Of a stretch of 64,000 bases of DNA, positions 14,067 to 27,300 are shown in pieces. The translations under genes were made by a program, and so were the position numbers. The notes beneath the pieces are model-generated. The model was not told the origin of the DNA, searched no databases, and worked only from the letters and a program-made list of their open reading frames with translations. The stretch comes from Cruorifilaria tuberocauda (Eukaryota > Nematoda > Chromadorea > Rhabditida > Onchocercidae). The DNA is taken from the NCBI GenBank assembly GCA_013365365.1, contig JABVXU010000049.1:1-64000 (forward strand). Direction: 5' to 3'. How positions within the stretch are numbered: the first letter of the stretch is position 1; each line of letters opens with the position of its first letter.

Positions 14067-14284
14067 ATGTACAGCCATCGTCTAAAACAGCAAAATAGAC
14101 GAATCGGTGGTGTGCACAACAGCGATAGTATGCTGAGAGGGACGGCACCAACTGCGACACTATTGAAGGTGACGCGGGTGACAACGACGTCAACGTCGCT
14201 ATCGCTGTTGCTATTGTCATGCGCAGGCATCATGCAGTGCGTATGCGCATGGAGAGGGTGGAGGTTGCTCGGTTGTTGTCCCAG
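14067..14284 (+). CDS. Candidate first exon with a hydrophobic leader, in a GC-rich island
   Basis: An ATG-led frame of 72 codons ends at a good donor (CCCAG/gtgatc at 14284/14285). Residues about 34-62 form a hydrophobic stretch (LSLLLLSCAGIMQCVCA) that could be a signal peptide or anchor. The stretch is strikingly richer in G+C and CpG than its surroundings. The opposite strand is also open for 120 codons (14039-14401), so base composition alone could explain the open frame. I found no convincing second exon, so this could equally be a CpG-rich regulatory element. Confidence 0.2.
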
Positions 14285-17200
14285 GTGATCCGTTGCACTC
14301 CTAACGATTAAATGATATGCTACTGCTATTACTGATAAAAAACGTTTCAGCAGCAGGTAGTGCGTGACATTTTGGAAAAGAATGAATCTTCCGGTTGGCA
14401 CTGGTATTCGAAGAGTAGCAGGAGTGTGGATGGGTAAGTTTTATTATGAAAGTACAGATATTCCAACACATACGCACTTTTAAAAGTTTCTTCAAACTGT
14501 CTTTAATTCATTTTTTCACTCATGCAATATCCTTCGATTGGTACTAATTCCGAAAAAAAGCAATTAGTGGTAAATAAAAAATAAGTAAATGATTGCAAAT
14601 GACGAACTGAACCAAGGAAAAAGCAGCATGGTTTTTGAGAATGAAACTTGAAAAACTTGAAAGTGGTGAAAAAATTAGGAGGTGTTAGAAGACACTAATA
14701 ATTAGGCAGTTTGATGCGCTCCGACTCATCAAATATATATTTTACGTTCGGTGGCCTTGAGCACCTCTGGAAAAATGACATTATTCATCATGATGTTGCT
14801 GGCCCTCTTCCAAATCATTACCCATCAAACAAACATTTTCCGTATGAAAACTTCCTTTCTACTCTCATTTCTAACAGACAATTTGTTAAGAAGCAAATAA
14901 CTTCTTGGCCGACCCTTAATATGCTCTGTAATACCATCATCCGCTTTATATAAGCCCGAATGTACAGGCCAGTTTACTTTATACATACATCTATCGTTTG
15001 TTATTTATGACTTTGCAAATATCCATATTTTCTTTCGAATTTTTGCACTTTCAGCACGTATTTAAATTCATAATGCGACAATGTATATCAAAAGAAGAAA
15101 TCAGGAAAACGGAGCTCGACGATTAAAAACTAAAGTAATTGACCGAGAAATTTCCGCTCATCATGAATTAGAAAACATTACAGCGTGTATCATTACATGA
15201 CTTTGGTAAATAGATGCTGAGCTTTGCACAAAATTGAACCATCAACAGTTGAAATGGTTCAGTGCATTTTTTAAATTAGATTTGAGTTAAAATCCAGCAT
15301 AAAATTTTAGAAATAAACTCGTACAAAATTAGACAGATAAGTCATCCTATTCTATTCTCTGTTTAGCAATGTTATTTTCAAAACTCGATAGATTCGTCGA
15401 TAGATTTCGTGGAGGAATTTCTCACTGCAAATTTTATGAATAGTAAAAGTCACGCTTGTGCGTGTTTTTCCAGAAAATGCTTATTTGTTCTGTTGTTTAC
15501 TTTTTTCTTTTGCTCATATTCTATCGTTTTTTTTCTTTCGTATTCTTCAGTGTTTTCTAAATTATATCGTTTATTAAATAATAACAGACTTCCCGGAACG
15601 CAAAAAGATAACAGTATTATTATACTTCTAGTGCAGTGTTTTCCTTTTCTAAGATATTAAATTTTTTTGGGAAAATAAGTGTATTTCGTACACTAACTTT
15701 TTAATAAATGAAACTCGATTTTAATAAATTTCAGCACTTTTTCGATTTATAAATAAATTGTAATGAAACTAATGGTTAGAATACATTCAAAAATTTCGCC
15801 AGTTCACTTACTTCCCATTGCTATCGTATACATACTATTTTCACCAGAAACTTTTAGAACTTTTACTTGAAAGCTAATCGATTTTCTATGCAAACTACAG
15901 TTTCTTGAAATCTCGATTGTTCTAATCGCTTCAAGATTTATTTGAAGAAATGTTCTTCCCAATCATATATAGAATTAGTTTTTGATAGAAGTATTAAGAA
16001 CGAGCAATTTATTATTCCTGATAATTTCGTACAAATTCATGCACTCACAAATGTATATGTAAACTGTGTCGGATCCATGAAAATTTAATTTACTATTTCA
16101 TGTAATTTTCAGATTTCAATTTTCGGAATTAATGCATTTTCGGCAATTACTGGGAGTTATCTATAAATGATAAGAACTGCATACTTCAGGTATATACATG
16201 GTCAAATCCCCGGATGTATCGAAGTTTTTTTCTTTACAAATGAAAATAAAACATCTGCACCATATAGCTGAAGTTTTAATTATGCATGTAATTAATCAAC
16301 TATGAATATTTAGTTAGACACAGAATACTCAAGTTTGAAGGCGACAGTGTCAGTTGTATCAGCCTACACGATAGCTAATTTAGTTTCCCCTTAAGAGATA
16401 TTTATTTCACTAAGAATTTCTTCATTTATATTTCTCTTGTGCAATTCACATATCATTGTTTTGTTTTTTTTTCAAATTCTATATCTTTAAAATTTTGCTT
16501 CATCAGCTCGAAGAGTGAGACAAATTCAAATTCAAAATTATTTTTCAGTGGCTTTGGCTGTAACACAACCCATATCATCAGCTTTTATCAGATCAACATA
16601 TTTTAAATGATTTAATTATATATTTTAAGCAAAACCGCCAACCTTGCAGTGGTATTCTACACCTTCAAAATGTGGCTGAGTGTGGATGAAACAGAATAAT
16701 GTGAAGCTAATAATTATCACCTTCTTGGTTTCAAGTATCCATTCAGAGTAATGATCAAGTGTGCTTGACAATCACAGGAAGTATCATTATCAGAAACGAG
16801 AATTTAAAATTGAAAGTTTACTATGCAGAAAACTGTTGGTATCCATTGTCCTGCAATAGGGACTGCAGGGAAAACGAAGAGAAAATATATAAAAAACTGA
16901 AGAAATAGGAAAAGCACGATTTAGTGAATCATGCAGTAATGACAGCATCGATGTTAAAATATATGCCGTTATGATTAAAAATTAGAACAGGAAGTCACGA
17001 TTATTTCCCTCAAGGCGTTACCTCGTCGTAACCATTCTAATTAAGGACCAATCTCTTCGGGTCAATATAAAATTGAGGTATAGTTAGAGATAAATTTTTG
17101 CATAAAATCAAAATCAACTATTTTCAGATAAAAACGTTTCATTGAAAAATGATCCGGACTGTATGGCTTAAGAGAGGGAAAATCATAAAATCTAACTTGA

Positions 17201-18880
17201 CTGGTTGAACTTAGAAATTTCGAGCTCGCGTTTCCCTTCCAAACATGCTTTTTAAAGCATTTTCGAAAATTTCAAAGGCGATTTAGCTGTCACAGATTCA
17301 TAAGTGCATGCTTTTCTTCTCAGAAATACAAACTGGAATTAATCGACGGATGTATCCATCAGTCTGCGTTTTCCTAAAATATGATTAAACCAATCAATCG
17401 TTTTTTTAGGAATATTTGTATATTACTTTTGCAATTTTGAATTGAATCCAACAAGGTAAAATCGCTTCCATAAAATATTTGCCTGTGACGGAATCACGCG
17501 TTTATATCATGGTTATACAAAAATAACGCTGCTAAATTGATATTTAATAAATGCAAGTCAACGGTAAACGAACTTCACATTTCTCAGCTCTCAGCTGCAG
17601 AAACGCGATATAAAAGGAACTTCATAGCAACTGATTAATAATTATGATTACAAATGATTAATAAATATTAACAAAAGTAAACCCTTGATTACTTTGCGGC
17701 ATAGCTACCACAAAATGGAGAACATGGAGGAACAAACTACCACCACTAAAATACGATTCTCAATTTCTTTCCGCTTTGCATGAAAAGCAGTATAAGTCAC
17801 ATTAAATACATGATGGAGTACAAAAGAAATTATAAAGATGAATAACCTTTCAAAAATAATTTTCATATCACTTTAAAATCTACAAGCTTTATATCCATTC
17901 AACTTCCAACTGTCTTTTTGTATGCAAAATACATGAATTTGATAAAACGAATGCTGTATTGAAGAAACCTACGTAATGTAGTCAAAATGGACTCAGAAAA
18001 ACTGTTCTGCCGCTGACAGATAACGCTCACATACTGATTTAAAATTATTGCTGGCTATTTTCGAAATACTGCTTTCTATAAACTATGAAAAGCATCAACT
18101 GCGTGACATACGAAGTACACATTGACTCTCGAGCAGATAATGAAATTATTTATTCGACTGCTTGATCCTTATTATGTAAAGGTTTTTTTGTGAAGCTAAC
18201 TACTACTAGTTCTTCATCGCACTGCATCCAGCAAGCGCGTTATTACTCGTGCGTTTACCTTACAACAACAAACCTATCTTGCACCGGTCATAAAAGTCAT
18301 ATTGTAAAGAAAATTGGGACGTTTAAAGGAACCAAATATCTGCGAAATATTGGAAGGTTCGTTTATGTGTAGATATCACCCAGGTTTCTTCAGGGTATAT
18401 GAGGTTTCGGAGTAGAATTTCAAAGAAGTTTTGGAAGTTTTCCCACTCAATCGTGGAGAGAGCAAAAATCTTTTAACTTGGAAGAGGTGTGAAAAAAAGT
18501 GGAATATCTTAAACATTTGAATGCATCAGCTGTTAAGGATATACAACATTTATAAGAAATAAAAGTTCAGTTAAAAAAAAGCTAGAAATGATGCAGGAGC
18601 TTTTACCGGGAAAAACCGCGCAGAAAGCAGAAGTCATAGGAAGAGCCAGCCGCTGTGGAAAAGAGAGCAGCGATTAGTTGAGTAGGATGTTGGGAGAAAG
18701 CAAGGTCGCGTACTGTCTATCTCCACCACTTTATTTTCATATCGCTAGCTTCCTTTTTTAATGCATCGGTTGATAATAAAAAGTTTGGTAGGAGTTTAAA
18801 GAAATTCCAGATTGAATGGATATCACAGGTACTGCAAGAAAGCAGAAAAAGGAAAATGCTTTAGGTATTACTGAGATAAG

Positions 18881-19100
18881 CTTCCAAAAATTACGAATAT
18901 AGAAGATGGGTTATCAAGTTTTTATTCAACATTCATTTACCTGTCGATACTCGATCAGATGTACACAATTCGTTATTTGGAAATGGAGATCCTACACTTT
19001 TCCTCGTGCAGTGGGAGAATTTGGGTGGTATCAGGATGACGCTACTACAAATATTAGATGATATTCTCTGTTATACACGAATCCACCAAAAAGCTAGTAG
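18881..19100 (+). CDS. Candidate internal exon of an unknown gene
   Basis: The frame is open from an AG at 18879-18880 to an excellent donor (AGTAG/gtaagt at 19100/19101), about 73 codons. It includes stretches such as LFGNGDPTLFLVQWENLGG and LLQILDDILCYTRI. A second plus-strand frame is also open through part of the same interval and looks equally protein-like, so the frame is not secure. No partner exon was found. It may be a decayed gene fragment. Confidence 0.2.
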
Positions 19101-19736
19101 GTAAGTTTTAATACATTTTATGGAAAGACAAAAAATACCGTTTGAATACTGTGAAATGCACTTCAACCGATATCGGTCAGTAGAAAGCGTACTGAGATAA
19201 TTTACATTCGTACATTTAAACTCGCATGAAGAATACTTATGTCTCTTCAGCCATTTATCCCTCCGTTTTTACCGATAGTTAATCCATCCTAACAGCTCAC
19301 AATTCTCATTTCGCTTCCCAGGATACCTTATATTAGATTCATTGTAAATGAATTTTTCATTTGAAATAGTTTCTCCTATAATACGGTGTAAAAAATATTG
19401 AAAAACGGATTATAAAGGAAGGAAGGCAATATAGAGAAACTTACTATTGCATTCTAATGAAAGAAATTAGTGGGCATGTAATATCGAATATAAAACCTAA
19501 TAAAGCGAATGATTTAATGCGTTAAAAGAACGTCACTCTGCATTCCTATCTTTATTAAGTTCGAGATAAAACATGGGGACTTTTTTAATCGTGTTGATAG
19601 ATGAGATGGACCGAATCATTATTTCAAAAATGGAAATTAAGTATATATATATATGTTAAGATCTAGTTCGGGATATAATCGGTAAGGCTTAATCATAACA
19701 AAATTACGGGGCAGAAGTTGCAAAAAAAAATAATTG

Positions 19737-19836
19737 CAGAAGTTGCAGAAGAGTTGGGGAGGGAAAAAGGGAGGGAAGAGAGAAAGGAAGAAGGAAGAGA
19801 TGGAAAGAGAACGAAGGGAAGAAGGAAGAAAAAAGA
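19737..19836. repeat. Polypurine (GA-rich) tract
   Basis: About 100 bases of almost uninterrupted purine on the plus strand, built from GGAAG, GAGGG, GAAAGA and similar units. It ends about 65 bp before the stop of the candidate terminal exon of the PWWP gene (19903). Tracts of this type can adopt triplex structures and often reflect CT/GA simple sequence. Confidence 0.9.
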
Positions 19837-19902
19837 TGGTCAAAATAGGCTATAGACTTTATTCTTAGCGATACCGATGTTGCAATTTACAATTCAGCAA
19901 AA

Positions 19903-20066
19903 TCAGCATATGCTGTTAAAGTAGTTGACGCTCAGGTCTAATACATTGGAGTCATGGAGAAACAGCATCTGCGGGAAAAAACCACCTACGAGACTAAGCA
20001 CGGTCACACGATATTGCTTTGGGAAATCATCTGCATTTGAAAGGAAGGCCTCAACTTCATTTCTGG
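19903..20066 (-). CDS. Possible terminal exon of the PWWP gene
   Basis: A minus-strand frame of 53 codons ends at a TGA at 19903-19905. It starts after a ...AAAGAG acceptor at 20067 and reads RNEVEAFLSNADDFPKQY then VTVLSLVGGFFPQM. It enters with two bases (CC), which fits the phase-1 donor TCTG/gtgagc at 21355/21354 in the last certain exon of the PWWP gene. That join would replace the final two residues of the short form. The acceptor has a poor pyrimidine tract and the intron would be about 1.3 kb. It could instead be the end of an unrelated gene. Confidence 0.35.
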
Positions 20067-21349
20067 CTCTTTATCTCTGTCGTAACTGAGGACGAATGGC
20101 AGAAAATACAACATTAAACAGAAATCTAAGACAGGAAAACTTCCTGCAACTGGAATATATATTTATTTTCTTTGCGGAGCGAGGAAAAAATATTTGCCTT
20201 CAAAACTAAATATTTATGTCATGGATATATTTAAGTAAAAATTTTATTCCCATGAAAACCAAATTGAGTTAATAAACATATCGTTAGAACACATCAATCA
20301 TAGAACAGGCTTTCATCAATACTGGACAATTAAATAATTGACAAATCAAACAAAAGCTCAATAAAACGTGAGCCCAAATATACCGAGCTTTATGACAAAC
20401 GAAAATGTAAGTTAATTCAAGTTCGAAAACACGGAAAGCACCAGCATCAATAAAAAAAACGATAAAAGAATTTGATGCAGTAGCAAAATAATATCATCTA
20501 ACTTTTATCACCTCTGAGAAAATGATCAAAATGCCTTATTCTACATTTCACTAAGCTGCCAGTAAACACAGACATCTCCTTGTTTCGCTTTCTCTCTTTT
20601 CCTCCTCCTCCCAGCCATACATTTTGATTTTTATTTAAGGAGGATATATTTCATCCAATAAGTTTGATATGTAACCTTTTTGAATGTAACAGGTCATCTA
20701 ATCCCTAATGAAATCCTAGTTACAGTACATCAGTAAACATAGAAACTGGAACATGTCGCATTCCCTTCCCCCATCTTTTATGTTTCAATTGCACTAAGAA
20801 ATTCCGTTTACTGCGTTTTGAAGAAAAACAACTAGTCTAGAACATAGAAAACGTAACGAATGGTGCCTAATAATTTACCTCACGAACAATAGTATTCACT
20901 CCTACGCATTTCATCGTAATCTCATGATACATAATAATTCATCTAAGAAAGCAAAATTACTAGCAGAACCAGTTAGCAAATTAAAGATAAATAGTGCACA
21001 TTGATAGAAATTCATAGAAAAAATGATGCATAAACACGCAAACTTAGTGCATGGTACAGAAACATCTTCATAATAACAAATCAAATTCATAAAATGTAAA
21101 AAATCAAACCGAAATCAACCGAAAAGATAAACATTCTTCACAAAACACTCGATAACAATGTACGACCACAGAAATGGTAGATTAATATTGGTCTTCATAA
21201 TTGAAACCTAATGAAAATTTTCTTCATGCACACAAATATCGCTTACTAGATAGACATCACTACTTGTTAATTTACAACAGCGATTCTCAGAATTCTCCTT
21301 TTCTCACTATTTTATTAAAGCTAATTTCCAATTATTGATGGAAGAAATA

Positions 21350-24300
21350 TTAAAGCTCACCAGAATCACATGCAATAACTAACGGTGGTGTATCACTGCC
21401 ACTTACAGATTTCTTGGGATTAAAAGAATTTGTTTCCGGAATAACAGATGCTTTACTAGCATTCCCTAATGTAATTAACGCATCAGAATTATAGGTGACA
21501 GTTATGACGGAAGTGCTTGATGAAGGAGGATCAACCTCATTCGATTCATCACCATTTGCCCTTGCTGATGGAATTACGCTGGTTTGTACAATCCCCGTTC
21601 TTTCAGTTTCTTGAATCTCCATTTTCGCAGCAGCGATCTTCCTGAAACAGGTGATAAATTTAGCAATCAAAAATCATGTTTGATGAGAAAAAGTCAATTC
21701 CAAATGCTGCATGGAAAAAATCAATGTCAACCTTCGCCTACTGGATGATCCACTGGACGTCCTTTTTTTACATTTTGTAATGATGTTGACCTCACCAAGG
21801 CCAATTTTTTCCTTCATAAGCACTTCATGAACTTGTGAAGACAATTTTCTTTCAAAATAGCCTCTATTAGGAAGACAAGAGATGATGGCACTGGCGACAG
21901 CCTTATGGTACTTGAGATCTGGACGCATGGGATTGAATCTGAACATTACAGTATAAGTATGAATGCAGTCAGCAAAGTACATAAATATGCAATAATTTTA
22001 CATCAACAGAAAACAAATTTGAAAGAATAGAATCCATCTAAAAGAATCTAAATACAACATCTGTTATAAAATGATCTTTCCACAAACCTTGTTTCATAAG
22101 ATTCAGCAAATCTTTCGATTCGAGAGAACTCGATGAAAGGAGTATATGTATTATCACCATACCACACAATGGATGCTCCACCCTTTTTATTTTCCTTTAC
22201 AAATTCGTGAATTCGACCCGGCCAATACGGAAACATTCCATTCCTTGCCCATACAATATCACCAATGCTAAAGCCATTATTCTCTACTGACGCTGCTAGA
22301 AAATTACGTGCAATCCCAGTCTTAGCTACACACATCTCCTGAACATCTTCTTGTCCTTTAGTTAACAAATGTAAGAAATTATCCGTTGAACGTATGCAAT
22401 TTCTCACATTACTTCCGCGATCAAGGTGCTGAAAAAAGAAGTTTCAGGCGTAAAACTTAATAAAGACATAATTCCAAATTTATGCCATAATTCAAATATT
22501 GAAACATCCCTTTATTTTTTCAAACTCCAAAACACCGACATAAAAGCGATAAATCTAATATCAGCCGGGAAAAATCATTACTGCCGATCACTAATTCATT
22601 TAAGAGAATTAAAACCTAGTGTTTAGTAGATATAGCACAACTGAAATATGCTACCACGACGCAATAAACCAGTTTGTATCTGGACTTTTGCTAAAAAAGA
22701 TCAATTATCAAACAACATAATTTTAATTATGACGAGCAAATAGCTTACGGTGTTGACTTCTGTTGAAGTAGCTTTAATCATCGGTGGACATCCGGTATCT
22801 GAACGTCTTTGTGGGACTGAAGAACGAGTTTTAAGCACAGCTTTTTCAATAGCTGGCGGATAACGAAGATCAGGCACCGAATGCACAGAAGGCCCTGTGA
22901 TGCCGCCGGAAACGTTGACTGGTGGGGAATACTGCATTTCACATTTTGCTCGGAGAGGTGGATTAATTTCACACTTTTTGACCGGTTTCAGCACAATTTT
23001 AATTGGAGGTCGAGATGGATCACTGTGTTTCATTGCATTACTTTCAGTTTCGGCTTTACTTGAAGCAAGACAAACTTCCTCCAATACATCAAGTCCTTTC
23101 TTTTTCATTTCTGGAGAATGATCAGAAGGAACAGAAGAACTAGCAGTAAATTGAATAAGTGAACGATTAACAGAAGGCACGGCAAATGGTTGTTGATGCG
23201 AGGAATTCACGCTTGGTGGACGCAAGCGATGTCTGAAATAAAAATCACTGAAGAACAAAGTGGCATTTAAAATAGAGTATGTAAAGTGAAACACTAAAAA
23301 TAACAGGAGATGGAAGGAATTTATGGTAATAATGGTCTGATTCTAAGATGCCGAACTCCATTCATATCTCAATATGCTAATTTAAATCATACTTCTGAAA
23401 TAAGGGGTTGAATAGAATTTTGATAGAAAAATCATCAATAAAAATTGTATAAACATACTCGGTTGGTGGACATATATCGTGTTCATTGGATTGTCGAACG
23501 AATGTCATGTGTAATGAATCACTGACTGGTTTCCTTATCGAATACTCCGTCAAAAAAGCCCTTCGAATTTTGTCACTTTTGAACCGACGAGTGGAGCCAC
23601 TGTTAACATTCCGGACACCTTTATTTTTAGCTGGTTCAGGATTGCTGTTTTGAAGCAAACCAACTGTTCCGCTGGATGCATTATTCCTTATTAGGTCCGA
23701 AATAGCGCGACGATTTTTTGCCGTTACCGAAGGTAGCAAGCGGTTCTCAAACAGAGGTGAAAAAAAGAAATATTCTAAACGGTTGTCACAAAAAAATGTT
23801 GCAGCAAGATAAAAATTTTAAGCAACAATTGTTATTTTAAAAAAATGCACTTCATAAAAAAATTCTCCCAGCAACACAATGAATGGATCGCAATTATTAC
23901 TAAAAAATATCTTCACTAACACATTAATCCTCAATACGATGCGATATTGATAAAAAGAAGTTTGGGCCACTTTAGAATAAGTATTTCTGGTTTTTGATTA
24001 AGTTTCCCGAATTACACAACTCATTTTTAAATTATCTGCCAAAAAATGATAATCACAAGGGCAACGTGATCATTGTAGCACATCTTTGGACCCTTCATAT
24101 AAATGCTTCAGCACAGTGATGGAATTGTGACATATTTTAAAAAACAAAATAAAAATGAATGAACATATTCAATGGATATAAGTATTTTTCTCAATAAATA
24201 CATTCCCACAAATCTTGATTTAGAAAATCAAATCACTGTTTCAATAAAAATTTTACCATGAAATCACAATTTTTGAAACAATTTAATATTACTCTTATTT

Positions 24301-27300
24301 CAGACCAACATTATTTAAAATGTGCATATAATTAGTTTTTCCCCCTAGCTTTTTTTGAGATTTGACAAAATGATTTGGCGCAACTTACATAAAAGCTTCA
24401 TTGTGCAAATTTAAGTGAAAGAGAAAAACTGTATTAGATTTTGCCTTGAAGAAGCATGGATTAAAATCACAACCAGAGAAGTTTTTTTATTATCAGAACT
24501 TATTTTTCTATTTTGAAGAAATCTTAATAAACACACACAACTATTAAAAGACATACTCCACTTGTTCGTTCAAGTATCGGGATTTAGCATAAACAGATAA
24601 GTCCATATATTCATTAAAAAGTTCGAGCCCCTTATCATCGAGTAAATCCCAGGAATACCTTTTACTTAATAATTATTCACGAGAGAATTATGAACGTCGA
24701 AGTAAATGAAAAAACTACAAGATAGACTAGCTACCCGATTTTAATCACTACTTCATATTACTAAGAAAATAAGAATTGGCAAGTGAAAGAATGTGCTATA
24801 AAACTGGTAAGTAATAACGTCCAGAAGAACGGTAATTAAAACTTTTCTATAAGAAATCTGCACTCTAAAAGACTTAGTTGCCCTTTATATTCAAATAGTA
24901 TCTAACAAACAACAAATACCTTAGCATGTTTATGTGAAAGTTCAACGTTGCACAACCCTTTCGTTGAACCTGTAATTAAATTACCATTAGTCAGAGACGA
25001 ACTTGCGACAAATAGCTTTAGATGACACTCTGCAATCCATCATATTTTTTTACAGCTTACAGTCGGAATATTTCTAATACATTTATAATCGTTCTAGTTT
25101 AAAATGTGATAATGAAGTTTTCAATAAAATACCACTTGAAGGCCCGGGAAGAGGGTCGTATTCTGGTTCGAATAAATCCACTCCCGCGGGAACCAAGACG
25201 CTACAGGCACCACGTGGAACATATGCTTTCCTCTTATTCCTTCTTCGTAATGGTGCTGAACTCACGGAGGCATCTGAGGAATAATCTGCTGTTTCAGCGC
25301 TTAAATGTTCGTCCAACAATTCATATCCAACCTCATCAACAACTATCTGCAACGGTAATCTGTCAACCGATGTCACTAACTCGTTTTGTTTTTTTGTTTT
25401 TTTTTTTTGAAAAAGACTTATTACACAATCCAAAGCCAACCATAGCCTTCCACGGAACATCGTGTCTTTTCTCGACCTAAGAAATGAAGGTTGTACGATG
25501 AAGATTTCGAAGAAATGATTACTTTTCTAGAGAATCTAAGCAGCTGACACATTTTCACTTTACGAAACACATGTCCTTATATCGTTTTCTTTGGTCCACG
25601 AAGATACCACTAACTAAACAGTCTTTGAGGAATTTTCCTGTTGTGATACAAAAGATTTCTTCTCAATGTACGAAATGTAAAGCAGTGAGTAATCAACACG
25701 ATGTACAGCGGTGTAACTACAAATGGCGATAAGTTCACCTGCAGAACCACAAAAGCACAGTGTGACACAACATTGAATTTAATAATGGACTAAGGGAAAT
25801 ATTAGATGAAAAACACATGCATTTGAAAATTATCTTAGCATCACTATTACCAATAACGATACAGGACAAGATAAAGGACAAAAAGAAACATGCATATAAG
25901 ACAGTGCTAACCAAACGAAACATATAAAATGCTCGAGGTAAAGAAAGTTCCTATGGAAAGAAACCATGGAAAGAATGAATATAATCAAAGAAGTGAATGT
26001 AATCAATCTTTTTAATGCTATATTTCAGTTAGTTAGCAAAAAAATGAAGAAATTCCAAGCAGTAATCAGGATCTTAAAAGTTTAAAGAGTTTGGAACGAG
26101 GCTTGCAAATTAGAAGGGAAAAATTGTGTAAGGATAAAAGTAAGAACTCAACAGACAGCAAATTTTTTCCTCCATCTAAGCTTTTTTAATATAGATGAAA
26201 TGAAGAATTCTTATTTCAAGCAAATCAATGCCAATTGTGTTGAGCTAATGACTGTAAGTAACACTCTTTAATCCATTGATTCAATTTCATTGTAACTATT
26301 TCCGATAATTTCTACTTTTCCCACTATATGAAATTAATAATTAGGTCCAAAAAGCAAATTGCAATAGAAAAGTCAGAATGACATGGGAACTATTTCTTAA
26401 AAAAACCAATAACTATTAACATAATTTACAAATCAGATTCAAAAGAATTTTCATAATGTTTAATTTGTCCAAACATTCCAGTCGTCTTAGCAGTTGTAAG
26501 AAGTTAAACGTTTGAATCATCTCGAAATATTTTTATAAAAAAAGCAAAACAGGAAAACCATAGTTAGTTTCATCGAATTATATTCTAATGTAATATTTCC
26601 CGTAAACATGCAGTTATTCATGCATAACCATGATATTTAATTACCCTCCTCCTGAATAATTTCAATGTCTTCTTCCACTAATTGGCAAAGCACTCTAAAA
26701 CGCAACAGTGATATATACCTGTTGATATCTACATAACTAAATTATTGCAGTAGTAAAATGAAAACGTGCATCATAGAAACAGACCGGTTTTTCTGAAGGT
26801 GGTAACTGAGCCACTATACGTTTCGTATCTTTGGGAATCGATTGCAATTTTCGCTGGGTGGCATTAACAAAATGCTTGCGTGTTATCTCAAAAATTAATA
26901 GTTAGCAGATTTTTTGAAATAAGATCAACATTTATGGCATATCAAACTAACTGCATAGAGTAATTGAAATTTCCGACGTGCTACAATAATTCTTTTCCTT
27001 CATGATGAACATGAAAATGCATAAAACAGGAAGTTGATGTAACCATAAAGGATTCCAAAATTCAATGCAACATAGTAAAGTGTAATCGATAGGAATTTAG
27101 AAGAAGAGTTAACCATTTCATTATCTGGAATCGCTTCCATACAACTGGCACAAACCATACGACCGTTTTTCCGCATGTAACTCCGAGCGCGCAGCTGAAG
27201 ACCAGACGTAGTAAAACGCTCACCAATTACAGATGTCCACTGATCAATGATAGGTGCATCCACATAGGCTTTAACTGTTTCCCGAAACCTTGACATATCT

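Larger units (their letters stand above)
9063..19902. other. Long region with no confident gene
   Basis: About 10.8 kb of AT-rich DNA. Several frames of 80-140 codons exist: minus 10346-10762 and 11875-12240, plus 10569-10847 and 14711-14953. None shows a recognisable domain or a convincing chain of exons. The 10.4-10.7 kb frames sit in a purine-biased stretch where stop codons are rare. Candidates that seemed worth keeping (14067-14284, 18881-19100) are listed separately. The first few hundred bases should contain the promoter of Clc-like gene 2. Confidence 0.5.

Noticed and set aside
22881..23121. Plus-strand frames of 60-74 codons
   Set aside because: Antisense shadows of the PWWP-gene exon 23232-22749.
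25106..25480. 124-codon plus-strand frame
   Set aside because: Antisense of the PWWP-gene exon 25375-25133, which has consistent phases and an NLS-like motif on the minus strand.
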